Counted from the first letter of the stretch, positions 34,187 to 44,085 are shown. The stretch: DNA of 64,000 nucleotides from Bin80 sp965208025 (GCA_965208025.1 OZ242302.1:3534001-3598000), one strand, 5' to 3'. Translations and numbers: made by a program. Notes: generated by a model from the sequence alone, not told the origin.

Positions 34187-36319
34187 ATGGTTTCAAGTAG
34201 AGCCGCTGAGAAGCTTGGTTTCAAAGTTGTGCGCAAATTATTGGAGGAAGTTTTGGTCAGTCCAATGGGCTTGGAAGCTCTCAAAGCATTGCATCCAACA
34301 CGAAGCACAGAAAAGCGCAGGAAATTGCTCATGCAAACCGACGCATTGCAAAGAATTCTGTTGCGAGGAGGTTCCCCACCTTTACGGGAGTTCATTGATG
34401 TTCGACCGAATCTGGCGCAGGCTCGGCCAGATTACGCTATGCTGAGTGCCGAAGCATTGAACGAAGTGAGAAAAGTCTGTTTTGCAAGCCGAAGGATCCG
34501 TACGTTTTTTTCAAGTGAGGATGATCCGGACATTTTCCAGATCGTTCGTCCGATCATCCTATTGCGGGAATTAGAAGAGCATATAGAGCGTGTGGTGGAT
34601 GACCATGGAAAAGTACGTGAATCCGCCTCCCCAGAATTACGCAAAATACGGACAAAACTCCGTCACCGTCAGGAAGCACTTCGGGCCAAATTACGAACTT
34701 TATTAAACCAAGCGATCCAAAAAGGATATGCAGCCGAGCCCCAATTGACAATGCGTGCTGGGCGAATGGTCATTCCATTACGTTCAGAAGCAAAGCGGAA
34801 AATGCAGGGGTTTATACACGATAGTTCATCCACCAGACAGACCGTTTATCTTGAACCGACCGCATGCCTAGATCTTGGGAATGAAGTAAGGATTCTGGAG
34901 GCAAATGAACGATCTGAAATTGAAAGACTCCTGCGTGAGGTGACCAGTCAGGCTAGAGAATGTGCCGATACAATTGAAACTAATCTTGTCATATTAGGGA
35001 AAATTGACCTACTACATGCCAAAGCTCAATTGAGCATCAAACTCGGAGGAATCGTTCCAAGGTTAGCTGAAGAACCCATCCTGAATATTCGGGATGGAAT
35101 AAATCCAGCACTCGCCTTAACCTGTCGGTCAAAGGAAGTGGTTCCGCTCAACTTGTCCATTGGAGTTGAAACTCAAACACTGGTGATTACCGGCCCCAAT
35201 GCGGGTGGCAAAACCGTGGCAATGAAAACCTGTGGATTGATGCTGGTCATGCTTGGATGTGGAATCCCAATTCCTGTACACCCCGACTCAGAGTTTGGGA
35301 TGTTCCAAAAAATTCTTGTTGAAATCGGAGATGAACAATCCATTGAACAGGATCTCTCAACGTTCAGCGCACGGATTGCAGGATTGATACAGATGTGTGA
35401 TGAGGCGGCAAAAGGCGTGCTTTTGCTGGTAGATGAGATCGGAACGGGTACGGATCCTGCAGAGGGGGCTGCACTTGCTCAAGCAGTTTTAGAACATTTT
35501 ACTGCCTCCGGTGCACTCACAATCGTAACAACTCATCATGGTACACTCAAAGCGTACGCGCATGATGCCGAAGGGGTTGAAAATGGATCCATGGACTTTA
35601 ATAAAGACACATTACAGCCAACATTTATCTTTCGGCAGGGGCTGCCCGGTTCATCCTATGCTTTCAGAATCGCAAGCCGGATGGGGTTTGATTCCAGTGT
35701 ATTATCACATGCACATCAGATTCTGGGTAAACCCGGAGTCACATTAGAATCTTTGATCACGAGTTATAGAGACAGAATCGCCGAACTCGAGTCTCGTCTG
35801 TCTACCTCTGCCGTGAAGACAGAAGAAGACCTGGATCAAATGCCAAATATGACGAAACCTGTCATTCGCAGGAAACCAGGAAAAGCCGCCCCGCTACCAT
35901 CCACCAGATTAAAGGTTGGGCAAGAGGCCACCATTGATGGAGGGAGTACACCGTGTGAGATTCTGTCGGTCGAGGGACATTATGCTCTGGTGTCCGCGGG
36001 AAATATGCGTATGAAGATTGCTATGGAGCGACTCACCCCCATAAATACAAAGAAAGTGAGTAGCAAGGGTAGGGTGAACCGATCATCTCCCAAGCCAAGG
36101 ATTGATGTCCGAGGGTATCGCGTGGCCGAAGCACTCTCCGAAGTGGAAAAATTGCTCAATCAAAGTGCTGGCACAAGCCTGTCCACCATTGAAATAATCC
36201 ACGGAACAGGTACGGGTGCACTTCGGAGCGCAATCCATAAGTATCTAAGTTCGGCCGCGGTGAATAAGACATTTGAATGTCATAATGCGAATCCAGGTGT
36301 CACCATCGTGAAAATATGA
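34187..36319 (+). CDS. mutS2: Endonuclease MutS2
   Basis: The 710-aa protein is a MutS2 homologue, linked in relatives to suppression of homologous recombination and to ribosome rescue. The core and lever domains occupy about 1-310; the ATPase domain has Walker A GPNAGGKT near residue 338 and a LLLVDEIGTGTDP Walker B near 415; a KOW-like linker follows; a C-terminal Smr nuclease domain (about 638-710) starts at IDVRGYRVAEALSE and includes IIHGTGTGALR. It is shorter than the usual 770-800 aa, mostly in the linker. The start lacks a visible Shine-Dalgarno sequence, and the gene is monocistronic. Confidence 0.95.
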   Translation: MVSSRAAEKLGFKVVRKLLEEVLVSPMGLEALKALHPTRSTEKRRKLLMQTDALQRILLRGGSPPLREFIDVRPNLAQARPDYAMLSAEALNEVRKVCFASRRIRTFFSSEDDPDIFQIVRPIILLRELEEHIERVVDDHGKVRESASPELRKIRTKLRHRQEALRAKLRTLLNQAIQKGYAAEPQLTMRAGRMVIPLRSEAKRKMQGFIHDSSSTRQTVYLEPTACLDLGNEVRILEANERSEIERLLREVTSQARECADTIETNLVILGKIDLLHAKAQLSIKLGGIVPRLAEEPILNIRDGINPALALTCRSKEVVPLNLSIGVETQTLVITGPNAGGKTVAMKTCGLMLVMLGCGIPIPVHPDSEFGMFQKILVEIGDEQSIEQDLSTFSARIAGLIQMCDEAAKGVLLLVDEIGTGTDPAEGAALAQAVLEHFTASGALTIVTTHHGTLKAYAHDAEGVENGSMDFNKDTLQPTFIFRQGLPGSSYAFRIASRMGFDSSVLSHAHQILGKPGVTLESLITSYRDRIAELESRLSTSAVKTEEDLDQMPNMTKPVIRRKPGKAAPLPSTRLKVGQEATIDGGSTPCEILSVEGHYALVSAGNMRMKIAMERLTPINTKKVSSKGRVNRSSPKPRIDVRGYRVAEALSEVEKLLNQSAGTSLSTIEIIHGTGTGALRSAIHKYLSSAAVNKTFECHNANPGVTIVKI

Positions 36320-36698
36320 GTCATTCAAACCTGGGTTGAAACATGGTGCCCACGAGATGGCTGGTGGAGAAAAGAGAATTCACACCAACCACTTAAGAGT
36401 AAAGCAAAACGCCCTGTTCATTACCCAGTTGTACGGCGAGGATTGAATAGAAAAAGCTTTACTGATACAAACGATACCTCCTCCTAGGAGTGAACGAACC
36501 AAGCAGGTCTTGCTTCGGGTCAGATCGCTATTGAGAGCGTTTAGTGGGTTCCAACACAATGAAGTTCATACCTCAACAGAACCGAGAGGATTGATCAGCA
36601 CCTGTTAACCGTACGATGATGCACACAATAGTGCATCACTGACCAGCCCAATCACTGCAATCGCGAATAAGGATTACAATGGCTGTACTATAGCAGGT
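36320..36698. other. Intergenic region between mutS2 and the STAS gene
   Basis: No gene is recognised in these 379 bases, where two convergent units end. An 8-bp hairpin, TGATGCAC at 36617-36638 with GTGCATCA as the other arm and a 6-base loop, lies 60 bases after the STAS gene stop and might end the minus-strand operon, but it has no U-tract. Confidence 0.45.
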
Positions 36699-37049
36699 CT
36701 AAGAGTTTGGTAGATCAAGGGCAGCAAGGCGATCCTTGACAACAGGGATGATGGTATCAAACCCACTGATGCTGAAGATTTCCCGGATACTGTCTCGCAT
36801 ATTGCAGAGAACAAGAGAGCCCTGATTGGAGCGGATGTTTTTTGCTCCAATCAGGAGGACTCGCATACCAGAACTGCTGATAAATGACAACTTAGAGAAG
36901 TCAACAACAATCGTGGTTTCACCGTCATCAATACGGTCCTTAACCATCCGTTCAAACATTGGGGCGTTAGAACTGTCTATTCGTCCAACAGGGATCAGGA
37001 TAAGAACATCTCCTTCGCGCTCTTCATTCACCTCAATAGTACTTGCCAT
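36699..37049 (-). CDS. STAS-domain anti-sigma factor antagonist (SpoIIAA/RsbV-like)
   Basis: The 116-aa protein is a single STAS domain. VVDFSKLSFISSSGMRVLL near residues 48-66 is the conserved segment around the serine that partner kinases phosphorylate (within Ser58-Ser60). Unphosphorylated, such proteins bind the kinase and free its target. It is the last gene of an apparent operon, after the RsbW-like kinase and the SpoIIE-type phosphatase, which together form a complete partner-switching set. No sigma factor is adjacent, so the target is unknown. Confidence 0.9.
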   Translation of the reverse strand: MASTIEVNEEREGDVLILIPVGRIDSSNAPMFERMVKDRIDDGETTIVVDFSKLSFISSSGMRVLLIGAKNIRSNQGSLVLCNMRDSIREIFSISGFDTIIPVVKDRLAALDLPNS

Positions 37050-37108
37050 GGTATTTCCTCAATACGTGTTAAAATGTAAATTTAAGTTATTTAGTCTAGA
37101 ATCTAAAA

Positions 37109-37540
37109 TTAATTGGGGTTGGGTAGATTGTATTCAAGAGTCAACCGGTTGATGCCATCTGCAAACTCATACGAGATTCCATCTGACTGGCTTTTCACCA
37201 GATGAATTCCTAACCCACCAATTGGGCGTGCTTGTAGTTCACTCGTTGTGTCGGGTTCGGTATCCATTGTAGGGTCAAATTTGCCACCATTCGATTCGAC
37301 CACAACCAATACACGGTTGTCCTGAATATTAAGATCAATTCCAATCTTAGGTTCCACACCGCCATTAAATTCACCGTGTACCAAGGTGTTCGTAACGAGC
37401 TCATCTAATGCAAGATTAATAATAAAAATTGTCCGATTCGGGAGCCCGTGCGTCTCCCCAAAAGTTTCTACCATAGCGGCCAAATCACGCAATTCGGAAA
37501 CGCGTGAGGAAATTTGAATGTTAAGATCACCCTCAATCAT
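37109..37540 (-). CDS. RsbW-like serine kinase/anti-sigma ATPase
   Basis: The 143-aa protein is a GHKL-type ATPase. The N-box lies in INLALDELVTNTLVHG, with Glu47 and Asn51 as the expected catalytic and Mg2+-binding residues, and a G-rich RPIGGLGIHLVKS segment closes the ATP lid. The open frame runs to 37594, but I start at the ATG at 37540: it overlaps the stop of the phosphatase gene as ATGA, and conserved sequence begins there. It should phosphorylate the STAS protein and bind an unknown target, by analogy with RsbW and SpoIIAB. Confidence 0.9.
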   Translation of the reverse strand: MIEGDLNIQISSRVSELRDLAAMVETFGETHGLPNRTIFIINLALDELVTNTLVHGEFNGGVEPKIGIDLNIQDNRVLVVVESNGGKFDPTMDTEPDTTSELQARPIGGLGIHLVKSQSDGISYEFADGINRLTLEYNLPNPN

Positions 37541-40119
37541 GTTGCTTCTGTTGTTTGTGTTAAGGAAGGATTTTTTCGGTGAAGAACCAAGCAAGTTCGG
37601 TCATCCGCCGCTGCCGCCCCACGAGAAAACTCACAAATATCTTCCCAGACATGGTCCAGAACTTCGGTAGGATCGGAAACAGGTGCTTCATCCAGAGAGT
37701 GCTCAAGCCGGTCTTTGCCGTAGATTTCTCCTTGCATGTTCACCATATCTGTCAACCCGTCGGTGTAACAGAACAGGATTTCATCCTGCTGCATTTGAAC
37801 AATATTTGTCTTGTAGTCAACCCCATCCAGCACTCCCATGGCAATTCCGCCTGTTCCACTCACCGTTGTACGTTGACCATTATTGAGGAGATAGGGAGGC
37901 TCGTGACCGGCAGAGACATACATGACCTCGCCAGTTTCAAGATTGACTTTTGCAACAAAGACAGTAACGAAGAGCCCCATTGGGTTTTGTCGGCAGATAC
38001 GATTGTTCGCATTTTGGCAAATCTCGGCTACATCTCCCCCCTCACTGGCAGCAAACCGAATCGCCGCTTGCGAGGCCGCCATGAACAGAGCAGCAGCGAC
38101 TCCCTTGCCTGAAACATCACCCACAACACAAATTAATGAATTATCATCTTCAAAGAAGTCAACAAAATCACCACCCACTTGAAGCGCAGGCTCCATTCGC
38201 GCACAGGTTGTAAAATCACGAAGATCCGCAGTTCCATCCCGAACCAAAGCAGCCTGCACAGCCATCGCCATTTCTAAATCTTGATTGATGGCTTTTTGTG
38301 CGAGACGAAGTTCATTATTCGCGGTGACAAGCTCTGACGTACGTTCCGCCACAAGAGTTTCAAGCACCTCCTCACGGCTGAACACCTGGATTGTCATATC
38401 CTGAAATACCCGCGCAAGGGATCCAATCTCATCTGCCCGATCCAGAACGGGAGCAATCAGTTCTTCGTCAGGTTGCTCTCCGCTCTCCACAAAACGTGCT
38501 GCTTTTGCGATCGTGGCAATGGGGCGTGTGAGCAGGCGAGCACCAACAAAGGAGGCGATGGCAGTAAAGACCAAAAGTAACAAAGAAACGAAAAAAGTTT
38601 GTCGGAGTCCACTCCAGATTTCTGACGCCGCCTCATCAAGGTTAATGAAAGCCAGAACAGTACCTATCTGGTTATCTTCAATCGCAACAGGGGTTGCAAC
38701 CCAGATTCCACGTTGCTCACGGTTCAACAGGCCAAGCCGTCCATCACTCACAGGCGATCCACTTGCCGTGGCAGTTAGAATAAGTTTGGTGGTCGTGTCG
38801 GAGCGTTCGGTATAGGAAGTACGCCATGCATTTTCCATCTCGGAGATGTCATTTGATTCTGAATATTCCGCAGCAGCGGCAATATTCCCATTTGAATCAA
38901 TAAACCATAATGCTTCGGGGTATCCTTCGCTGACAAGCACATTTGCTTGTTCTTGATATACGGTGTTCAGGATACTACTACTATTTCCCTGAACAAGTGG
39001 AAGTCCCAACTGCACAATATATGGACTATCCTGCCGAACAACGGTCACATACTTGTACTGAGATGAATCCCCCCGGTGGATTCTGGATCCACGATGATCG
39101 ACCCATTCATCAACCAGTAAACTGTCCAGATCACCTTGATAAAGAAGCGAAGAGAGCCGAGAGCCGCCAGAGGGATTTTCGGAATATAACACCCTGAATT
39201 CACGATCCGTGATGGTAATTTCACCAACAGAGGTGTGCATAATGATCGTTTGTAAGTCGTTTTCTATGTCTTCACTACTAAAATTTGCCGCACCAGCAGC
39301 GCGCACATAATGATCAAGGATCACTCCAATGACACGCATATTTGCGGATAGATTGCCCTCAATCACAGCCGAAACGTCCGCCGTAGCATCTGCGTGAGTC
39401 TGGCTAAGAAGTTCATTATCCCCAAAATCCAATCGGTTCCCCACCTGTACGATTCGCCGTTGATCCACCCCGTTGGTTCCTACGAATTTGAACACTTCAT
39501 TGTCCACCTCACGAACTTGTGCGGGTTGAGTGACTACAGCGAATGAATCAGGAGGGACATCAAGTAGGGAGTAGAACTTGTAGGCCTGCGGTTGTTCGCT
39601 CGGACTCATCTTGAACTGAAAGGGAATCAGAGCACCATCGGCCCCTCGAACATTGGTGAGATAGGAGAAGGCATTTTGGTCGGTAATCCAGAACTCGTCC
39701 AGAACAGTTTCCTCCACAATGGAGGTTAAAATCTGGATCACTTCGGACGTATCATAATTTGCCTCGGCCCCTGCCTTTACAAGAAAGGCGGCGGTGAATG
39801 CCTGCGCGGTCATAGGAGCATTCAAGGAAGCATCTGCTGTACGAGCCACACTTGCGATTGAAATCTCGCCAATATCCGCAAAAACTTCCGAAATCTGAGT
39901 CGCAGTTTTTTCTGCAGTACTCTGCGCCTGCTCGCGTGCACCCTTCATCCAGTTGGATAACTGATTCACAGAGACGGCAGAGACGGTCACAAGAATTAAT
40001 CCCACATTGGCGAGAAAGACCACGGTGGCGAGTCGCTTGATTCGTGGCTTGATCCGTCGCAGGATCTGACTGGTGATGTTCGTCAAATTGTTACGATTAT
40101 TGGGGATATCAGCCATCAA
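37537..40119 (-). CDS. Membrane sensor PP2C phosphatase (RsbU/SpoIIE type)
   Basis: The 860-aa protein is an integral-membrane regulator. One transmembrane helix lies at about 35-55, followed by a large extracytoplasmic region (about 60-500) with Cache-like features, a second helix near 505-525, a HAMP domain (about 530-590), a short coiled coil, and a SpoIIE/PP2C domain from about 643. Metal-site motifs are GGDFVDFFE and VVGDVSGKGVAAALFM, with DDRTCLV near the C-terminus. It should dephosphorylate the STAS antagonist in response to an external signal. It heads the operon; an ATG one codon later is equally possible. Confidence 0.92.
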   Translation of the reverse strand: MMADIPNNRNNLTNITSQILRRIKPRIKRLATVVFLANVGLILVTVSAVSVNQLSNWMKGAREQAQSTAEKTATQISEVFADIGEISIASVARTADASLNAPMTAQAFTAAFLVKAGAEANYDTSEVIQILTSIVEETVLDEFWITDQNAFSYLTNVRGADGALIPFQFKMSPSEQPQAYKFYSLLDVPPDSFAVVTQPAQVREVDNEVFKFVGTNGVDQRRIVQVGNRLDFGDNELLSQTHADATADVSAVIEGNLSANMRVIGVILDHYVRAAGAANFSSEDIENDLQTIIMHTSVGEITITDREFRVLYSENPSGGSRLSSLLYQGDLDSLLVDEWVDHRGSRIHRGDSSQYKYVTVVRQDSPYIVQLGLPLVQGNSSSILNTVYQEQANVLVSEGYPEALWFIDSNGNIAAAAEYSESNDISEMENAWRTSYTERSDTTTKLILTATASGSPVSDGRLGLLNREQRGIWVATPVAIEDNQIGTVLAFINLDEAASEIWSGLRQTFFVSLLLLVFTAIASFVGARLLTRPIATIAKAARFVESGEQPDEELIAPVLDRADEIGSLARVFQDMTIQVFSREEVLETLVAERTSELVTANNELRLAQKAINQDLEMAMAVQAALVRDGTADLRDFTTCARMEPALQVGGDFVDFFEDDNSLICVVGDVSGKGVAAALFMAASQAAIRFAASEGGDVAEICQNANNRICRQNPMGLFVTVFVAKVNLETGEVMYVSAGHEPPYLLNNGQRTTVSGTGGIAMGVLDGVDYKTNIVQMQQDEILFCYTDGLTDMVNMQGEIYGKDRLEHSLDEAPVSDPTEVLDHVWEDICEFSRGAAAADDRTCLVLHRKNPSLTQTTEAT

Positions 40120-40210
40120 GTGATGTTGGTTTGCCTAATACATACATGAGCAGAGATTCGTTGTCCGTCGTATCTAGATACTTCAGAATCTGGAATTTAC
40201 GCAAATTTCT

Positions 40211-41431
40211 TCATTGATCACTCAATCCCGTCAATTTTTCAATTGCTTTCAAAGAAAGAAAGGCCATGAATCCTGCTCCAACCTCCAAAGCCGATTCATC
40301 TGGGGAAAATTCAGAAGTGTGCAAATCTGGCGAGGGACCAACCCCCAACCCGTAAAATAATCCCGAACATTGTTGACAAAAGTATGCAAAATCTTCCCCC
40401 GCCATCCAGACTGGAAGATTGGTAACGTTAGCATCGCCGATATAGGCTAAGGCAGCATGGTGACCGATTTCGGTCAGGGTTGCGTCATTGGATAATACGG
40501 GGTAGCCTTTACGAATTTCTACATTTGCCTCCGTTCCATATGCACTTGCGGTTTTGGTTACCACTTGCTGAATACGTTGGAAGGCAGCTTCGCGCCAAGA
40601 TTCATCCAACGTGCGAAATGTACCTTCAAGCTCTACGATTGACGGGATCACATTCGTAGCACCAGGGGCATTCACCTTACCAATCGAAAGAACACCTGGA
40701 ATATCCGATGGATTATTCCGACTGATCACGCTTTGTAGGGCAATAATCACATGAGCTGCGGCGACCACTGGGTCCCCGTCAAGTAGATCAGGCCGAGCGG
40801 CATGCCCCCCGGAACCAGAGATCTGAATATAAATTTCATCAGCACTCGCCATAAATGTATTGGATCGAAAACCCAATGTTCCAGTCTTGAGGGCAGGTAA
40901 TACATGTTGCGCAATGCAGTAGGAGGGGGGAGCCTCATCCCCCACAGCATCCAGTGCTCCTGCTTGAATCATTGCCAACGCGCCGCCAGGTAACTTCTCC
41001 TCCGAGGGTTGGAATACCAAACGGATCGTTCCAGAAATTTTATCTCGGAGTTCCTGCAAAATGAATGCACTGCCCAGAAGTGAAGCAGTATGCATGTCAT
41101 GCCCACAGGCGTGCATGATTCCGGGATGTTTTGATGAATAGGGTAGATTGGTTTCCTCATGAATGGGCAGAGCATCAAGATCGGCACGAAGAAGAATAGT
41201 TGGGCCCGCTGTTGCACCGCGGACCCGGGCAATCACCCCGGTGCCTGCGATTCCACTGGAGTAGGGGATTCCCGCATTTTCCAATTCTCTGCACACGAGA
41301 GCAGAAGTCTCATGCTCCTGAAAGGCTAACTCTGGAGCTTGATGAATCTCTCTCCTCAAACCGATGAGTCTGGGGAGTAGGGATGCAGCACTCTCTCGGA
41401 TGGTTTGATGAAGGCCGTTGTGCATCATCAT
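40211..41431 (-). CDS. M20D-family amidohydrolase
   Basis: The 406-aa protein is an M20D metallo-amidohydrolase, a paralogue of the protein at 14999-16231. The metal-site motifs HACGHDMHTASLLG near residue 105 and FQPSEEKLPGGA near 140 are present, and the C-terminal GEDFAYF segment completes the site. It has no signal peptide. The first ATG follows the stop of the DUF58 gene directly, with no intervening bases, so they are probably cotranscribed. N-acyl amino acid or IAA-conjugate hydrolysis is typical; the substrate is unknown. Confidence 0.9.
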   Translation of the reverse strand: MMMHNGLHQTIRESAASLLPRLIGLRREIHQAPELAFQEHETSALVCRELENAGIPYSSGIAGTGVIARVRGATAGPTILLRADLDALPIHEETNLPYSSKHPGIMHACGHDMHTASLLGSAFILQELRDKISGTIRLVFQPSEEKLPGGALAMIQAGALDAVGDEAPPSYCIAQHVLPALKTGTLGFRSNTFMASADEIYIQISGSGGHAARPDLLDGDPVVAAAHVIIALQSVISRNNPSDIPGVLSIGKVNAPGATNVIPSIVELEGTFRTLDESWREAAFQRIQQVVTKTASAYGTEANVEIRKGYPVLSNDATLTEIGHHAALAYIGDANVTNLPVWMAGEDFAYFCQQCSGLFYGLGVGPSPDLHTSEFSPDESALEVGAGFMAFLSLKAIEKLTGLSDQ

Positions 41432-42370
41432 CTAATGAAGAGTCTTACGCTTGTTAAGGTAGGCCACCAAAGCTTGATCATACGTCACGCTCGTATCCAG
41501 TTCCACATAGTCAATTGAGTGTTTGAGACATTGGCGCTTGAGGGTTTCGGTAAGTTGATCCATTCGTTTCGTATAGGCATTGCGTAGCTGCCCAGGGTGT
41601 AATGAAACCTCCGCTCCAGATTCCATATCACGCAGGATCACAGGCTGATTAGGGAGTTGAAACAACTGCTCAGTTTCTCTTTCGAGGATCCTGAAGATAA
41701 GCACTTCATGCCCTCTGTGACGAAGATGTCGCAAAGCGCGAATAATATTCTCTTGAGAGTCCGACTCTTCAATGAGATCCGAAATTACCACAATCAGAGA
41801 GCGCCGACGGACTCGCTCGGCTACTTGATGGAGGGCGCGAGCCGTTCCTGTATAGCCTTCTGAGCTAACTGTTTTCTCCAAGCGTTCAAGATGTAACAGA
41901 ATTTCACGCAGATAACGCATTGTACTCCTTGGTCTCATGAAGGTCCGAATTTCGGAGTCAAAAGATAAGAGTCCCGTCGCATCTCGCTGCATCACCATCA
42001 AATAATGGAGTGCAGCAGCTAAATATGCACTATACTTCAGTTTGGACAAATTTTCGGAATGATGATAGTGCATTGAGGAGGATGTATCCAGAACAATATA
42101 ATGGTGTAAATTTGTTTCTTCCTCATACTGTTTTACATAGTATCGGTCCGTTTTCGCATAAACTTTCCAATCGACATGCCGCAGTGCATCTCCAGGATTA
42201 TACAAACGGTGTTCGGCGAACTCTACAGAGAAACCATGGTAAGGACTTTTATGTAATCCTGTGATAAACCCCTCAACCACAAGGCGTGCTCGCATCTCCA
42301 TGTTCTTGAGACGGGAGACTGTCACAGGGTCCAGATAGCGTAGCGGGCTTGATGAATTGGGTTCTCCCAT
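41432..42370 (-). CDS. DUF58 domain protein
   Basis: The 312-aa protein is a DUF58 family member. DALRHVDWKVYAKTDRYYVK near residue 55 is the DUF58 hallmark, and the VWA-like continuation includes YIVLDTSSSM, a near-complete MIDAS motif. DUF58 genes usually sit next to MoxR ATPases and BatA-like VWA genes; none is adjacent here, which is unusual. It may therefore work with an ATPase elsewhere, possibly the one at the left edge. It is divergent from pyrR and directly upstream of the M20 gene. Confidence 0.9.
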   Translation of the reverse strand: MGEPNSSSPLRYLDPVTVSRLKNMEMRARLVVEGFITGLHKSPYHGFSVEFAEHRLYNPGDALRHVDWKVYAKTDRYYVKQYEEETNLHHYIVLDTSSSMHYHHSENLSKLKYSAYLAAALHYLMVMQRDATGLLSFDSEIRTFMRPRSTMRYLREILLHLERLEKTVSSEGYTGTARALHQVAERVRRRSLIVVISDLIEESDSQENIIRALRHLRHRGHEVLIFRILERETEQLFQLPNQPVILRDMESGAEVSLHPGQLRNAYTKRMDQLTETLKRQCLKHSIDYVELDTSVTYDQALVAYLNKRKTLH

Positions 42371-42414
42371 TGAATTGTGCGTTAGATCGTGTTCTCAATG
42401 CTTAGATTATACGT

Positions 42415-42972
42415 ATGAAACCATCAGATAGAATTAAAGCTTGTCTAATGGACGAGAAAGATGTGCAACGGACAATCATTCGATTGGCAAGGCAGATCAT
42501 TGAGTCTTTGGAGCCGGATGATGGGATCGCACTTGTTGGGTTGCATCGTCGTGGGGTCTATCTCGGTAGAAGATTACATGCACTCATTCAAGAACTTGAA
42601 GGGGTTACGGTTCCAATGGGCACGCTGGACGTTACAATGTATCGGGATGATTTTCGTAGTAGACTTGGTGGAGGTAGAATGCGTTCAACGGATATTCGGT
42701 TCGATGTAAATAATCGTCATCTGGTTTTGATTGATGATGTATTATACACTGGCAGGACTGTGCGTGCGGCAATGGATGCAGTTACTGATTTAGGGAGACC
42801 AGCCAGGATGCAGTTCCTCACACTGATTGATCGAGAGCACTATGAACTGCCTATTCGTGCGGATATGGTCGGGCGGGTTGTCCCTACAATTGCCAAGGAA
42901 GAAGTACGAGTCCAATTTGGCGAGATTGATGACCGAGATGGCGTCTGGTTAGTTGAACGGGGAGAAGAATAA
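42415..42972 (+). CDS. pyrR: PyrR uracil phosphoribosyltransferase/pyrimidine regulator
   Basis: The 185-aa protein is a PyrR homologue, combining uracil phosphoribosyltransferase fold with regulation of pyrimidine genes. The PRPP-binding motif VLIDDVLYTGRT is at residues 104-115, and LVGLHRRGVYLG near 40 is also typical. Its stop overlaps the start of pyrB (TAATG), so the two are coupled. In Gram-positives PyrR acts by RNA attenuation; I find no attenuator-like structure in the 44-base leader, so the mode of control here is open. An ATG at 42448 is an alternative start. Confidence 0.94.
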   Translation: MKPSDRIKACLMDEKDVQRTIIRLARQIIESLEPDDGIALVGLHRRGVYLGRRLHALIQELEGVTVPMGTLDVTMYRDDFRSRLGGGRMRSTDIRFDVNNRHLVLIDDVLYTGRTVRAAMDAVTDLGRPARMQFLTLIDREHYELPIRADMVGRVVPTIAKEEVRVQFGEIDDRDGVWLVERGEE

Positions 42973-43922
42973 TGGTAGAGGACACGACAAAAATCGTTTC
43001 ACCAGGATTGCAGCATAAACACCTGTTGGGCCTTTCATCCTATACAGCGGATGAAATATATTTAATTTTGGAGACAGCCAGAGAGTTTCGGCAAGTTCTT
43101 GAACGTCCCATCAAGCGGGTCCCTACTTTACGTGGATTTACAATTGTAAATCTTTTTTTTGAGCCTTCTACCCGAACACGTATCTCCTTTGAATTAGCGG
43201 CGAAGCGATTGTCGGCAGATCTGGTCAATTTTGGGGGTTCGGGATCAAGTTTATCCAAAGGAGAAACCCTGCGTGATACGGCTCAGAATATTGAAGCCAT
43301 GAAAGTTGATATGGCAGTGATTCGACACGGTTCACCAGGTGCAGCCCATTTTTTGACTCGTTGTATAAAGGGGCAAGTGATCAACGCCGGGGATGGAGCC
43401 CATGAGCATCCTACGCAGGCTCTTCTTGATTTACTAACAATTTCAGAGCATTACCAGTCCTTCCAGAATTTACGCGTATCCATTATTGGTGATATTGCAC
43501 ACAGCCGTGTTGCACGCTCAAACATTTTTGCATTGACGTCACTCGGTGCTGATGTTACGGTGTGTGGTCCGCAGACACTAATGCCCGTGCACATTGAAAA
43601 ATTGGGTGTGAGCGTTGTCCACCATCTTGAAGATGCTCTGCAAGGTTGTGATGTTGCAATTATACTCCGTATCCAACGGGAGAGAATTGGAGCAAGCTTG
43701 GTCCCATCTCTGCGCGAATACAGTGTGCTCTACGGTCTCAAGGCAATCCATTTAGACCAGAACCCAGACATGATCGTGTTACATCCAGGGCCTGTGAATC
43801 GTGGCGTTGAATTAGATGACGAAGTCATGGAACACCCTCAGACGGTGATCCTGGATCAGGTAACCAATGGGGTTGCCGTTCGGATGGCGGTCATTTATCT
43901 ACTGGCATCTGTTAGAAGTTGA
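42972..43922 (+). CDS. pyrB: Aspartate carbamoyltransferase catalytic subunit
   Basis: The 316-aa enzyme condenses carbamoyl phosphate with aspartate, the committed step of pyrimidine synthesis. The carbamoyl-phosphate site STRTR is at residues 66-70 and HPTQALLDL at 146-154. Length and motifs match PyrB, not ornithine carbamoyltransferase. It overlaps pyrR by one base. The pyrC/carAB genes that often follow are absent: an ISL3 element begins 163 bases downstream. A weak hairpin (TCGGG at 44050, CCCGA at 44061) might end the transcript. Confidence 0.97.
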   Translation: MVEDTTKIVSPGLQHKHLLGLSSYTADEIYLILETAREFRQVLERPIKRVPTLRGFTIVNLFFEPSTRTRISFELAAKRLSADLVNFGGSGSSLSKGETLRDTAQNIEAMKVDMAVIRHGSPGAAHFLTRCIKGQVINAGDGAHEHPTQALLDLLTISEHYQSFQNLRVSIIGDIAHSRVARSNIFALTSLGADVTVCGPQTLMPVHIEKLGVSVVHHLEDALQGCDVAIILRIQRERIGASLVPSLREYSVLYGLKAIHLDQNPDMIVLHPGPVNRGVELDDEVMEHPQTVILDQVTNGVAVRMAVIYLLASVRS

Positions 43923-44077
43923 TATCATCGCTTTGGTGGGCACTCCTGTGAGGATATTTGACAGGCGCTCTGCTCCAATCAATGCGTTTCCAAACAGGAT
44001 TTTCGGTTCCTCGGAGGATCATTTGGTTCGCTTGAGTTGGCATAATTGATCGGGGAATGTCCCGAAAAGTTTCAACT

Positions 44078-44085
44078 AAAAAAGA
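44078..44085. repeat. Left 8-bp target site duplication of ISL3 element
   Basis: The sequence AAAAAAGA directly precedes the left inverted repeat and is repeated exactly at 45368-45375 after the right inverted repeat. Eight bases is the duplication length known for the ISL3 family. Confidence 0.9.

Noticed and set aside
44050..44065. Hairpin TCGGG/CCCGA as pyrB terminator
   Set aside because: A 5-bp stem with a short A-rich tail is too weak to call; mentioned only under pyrB.
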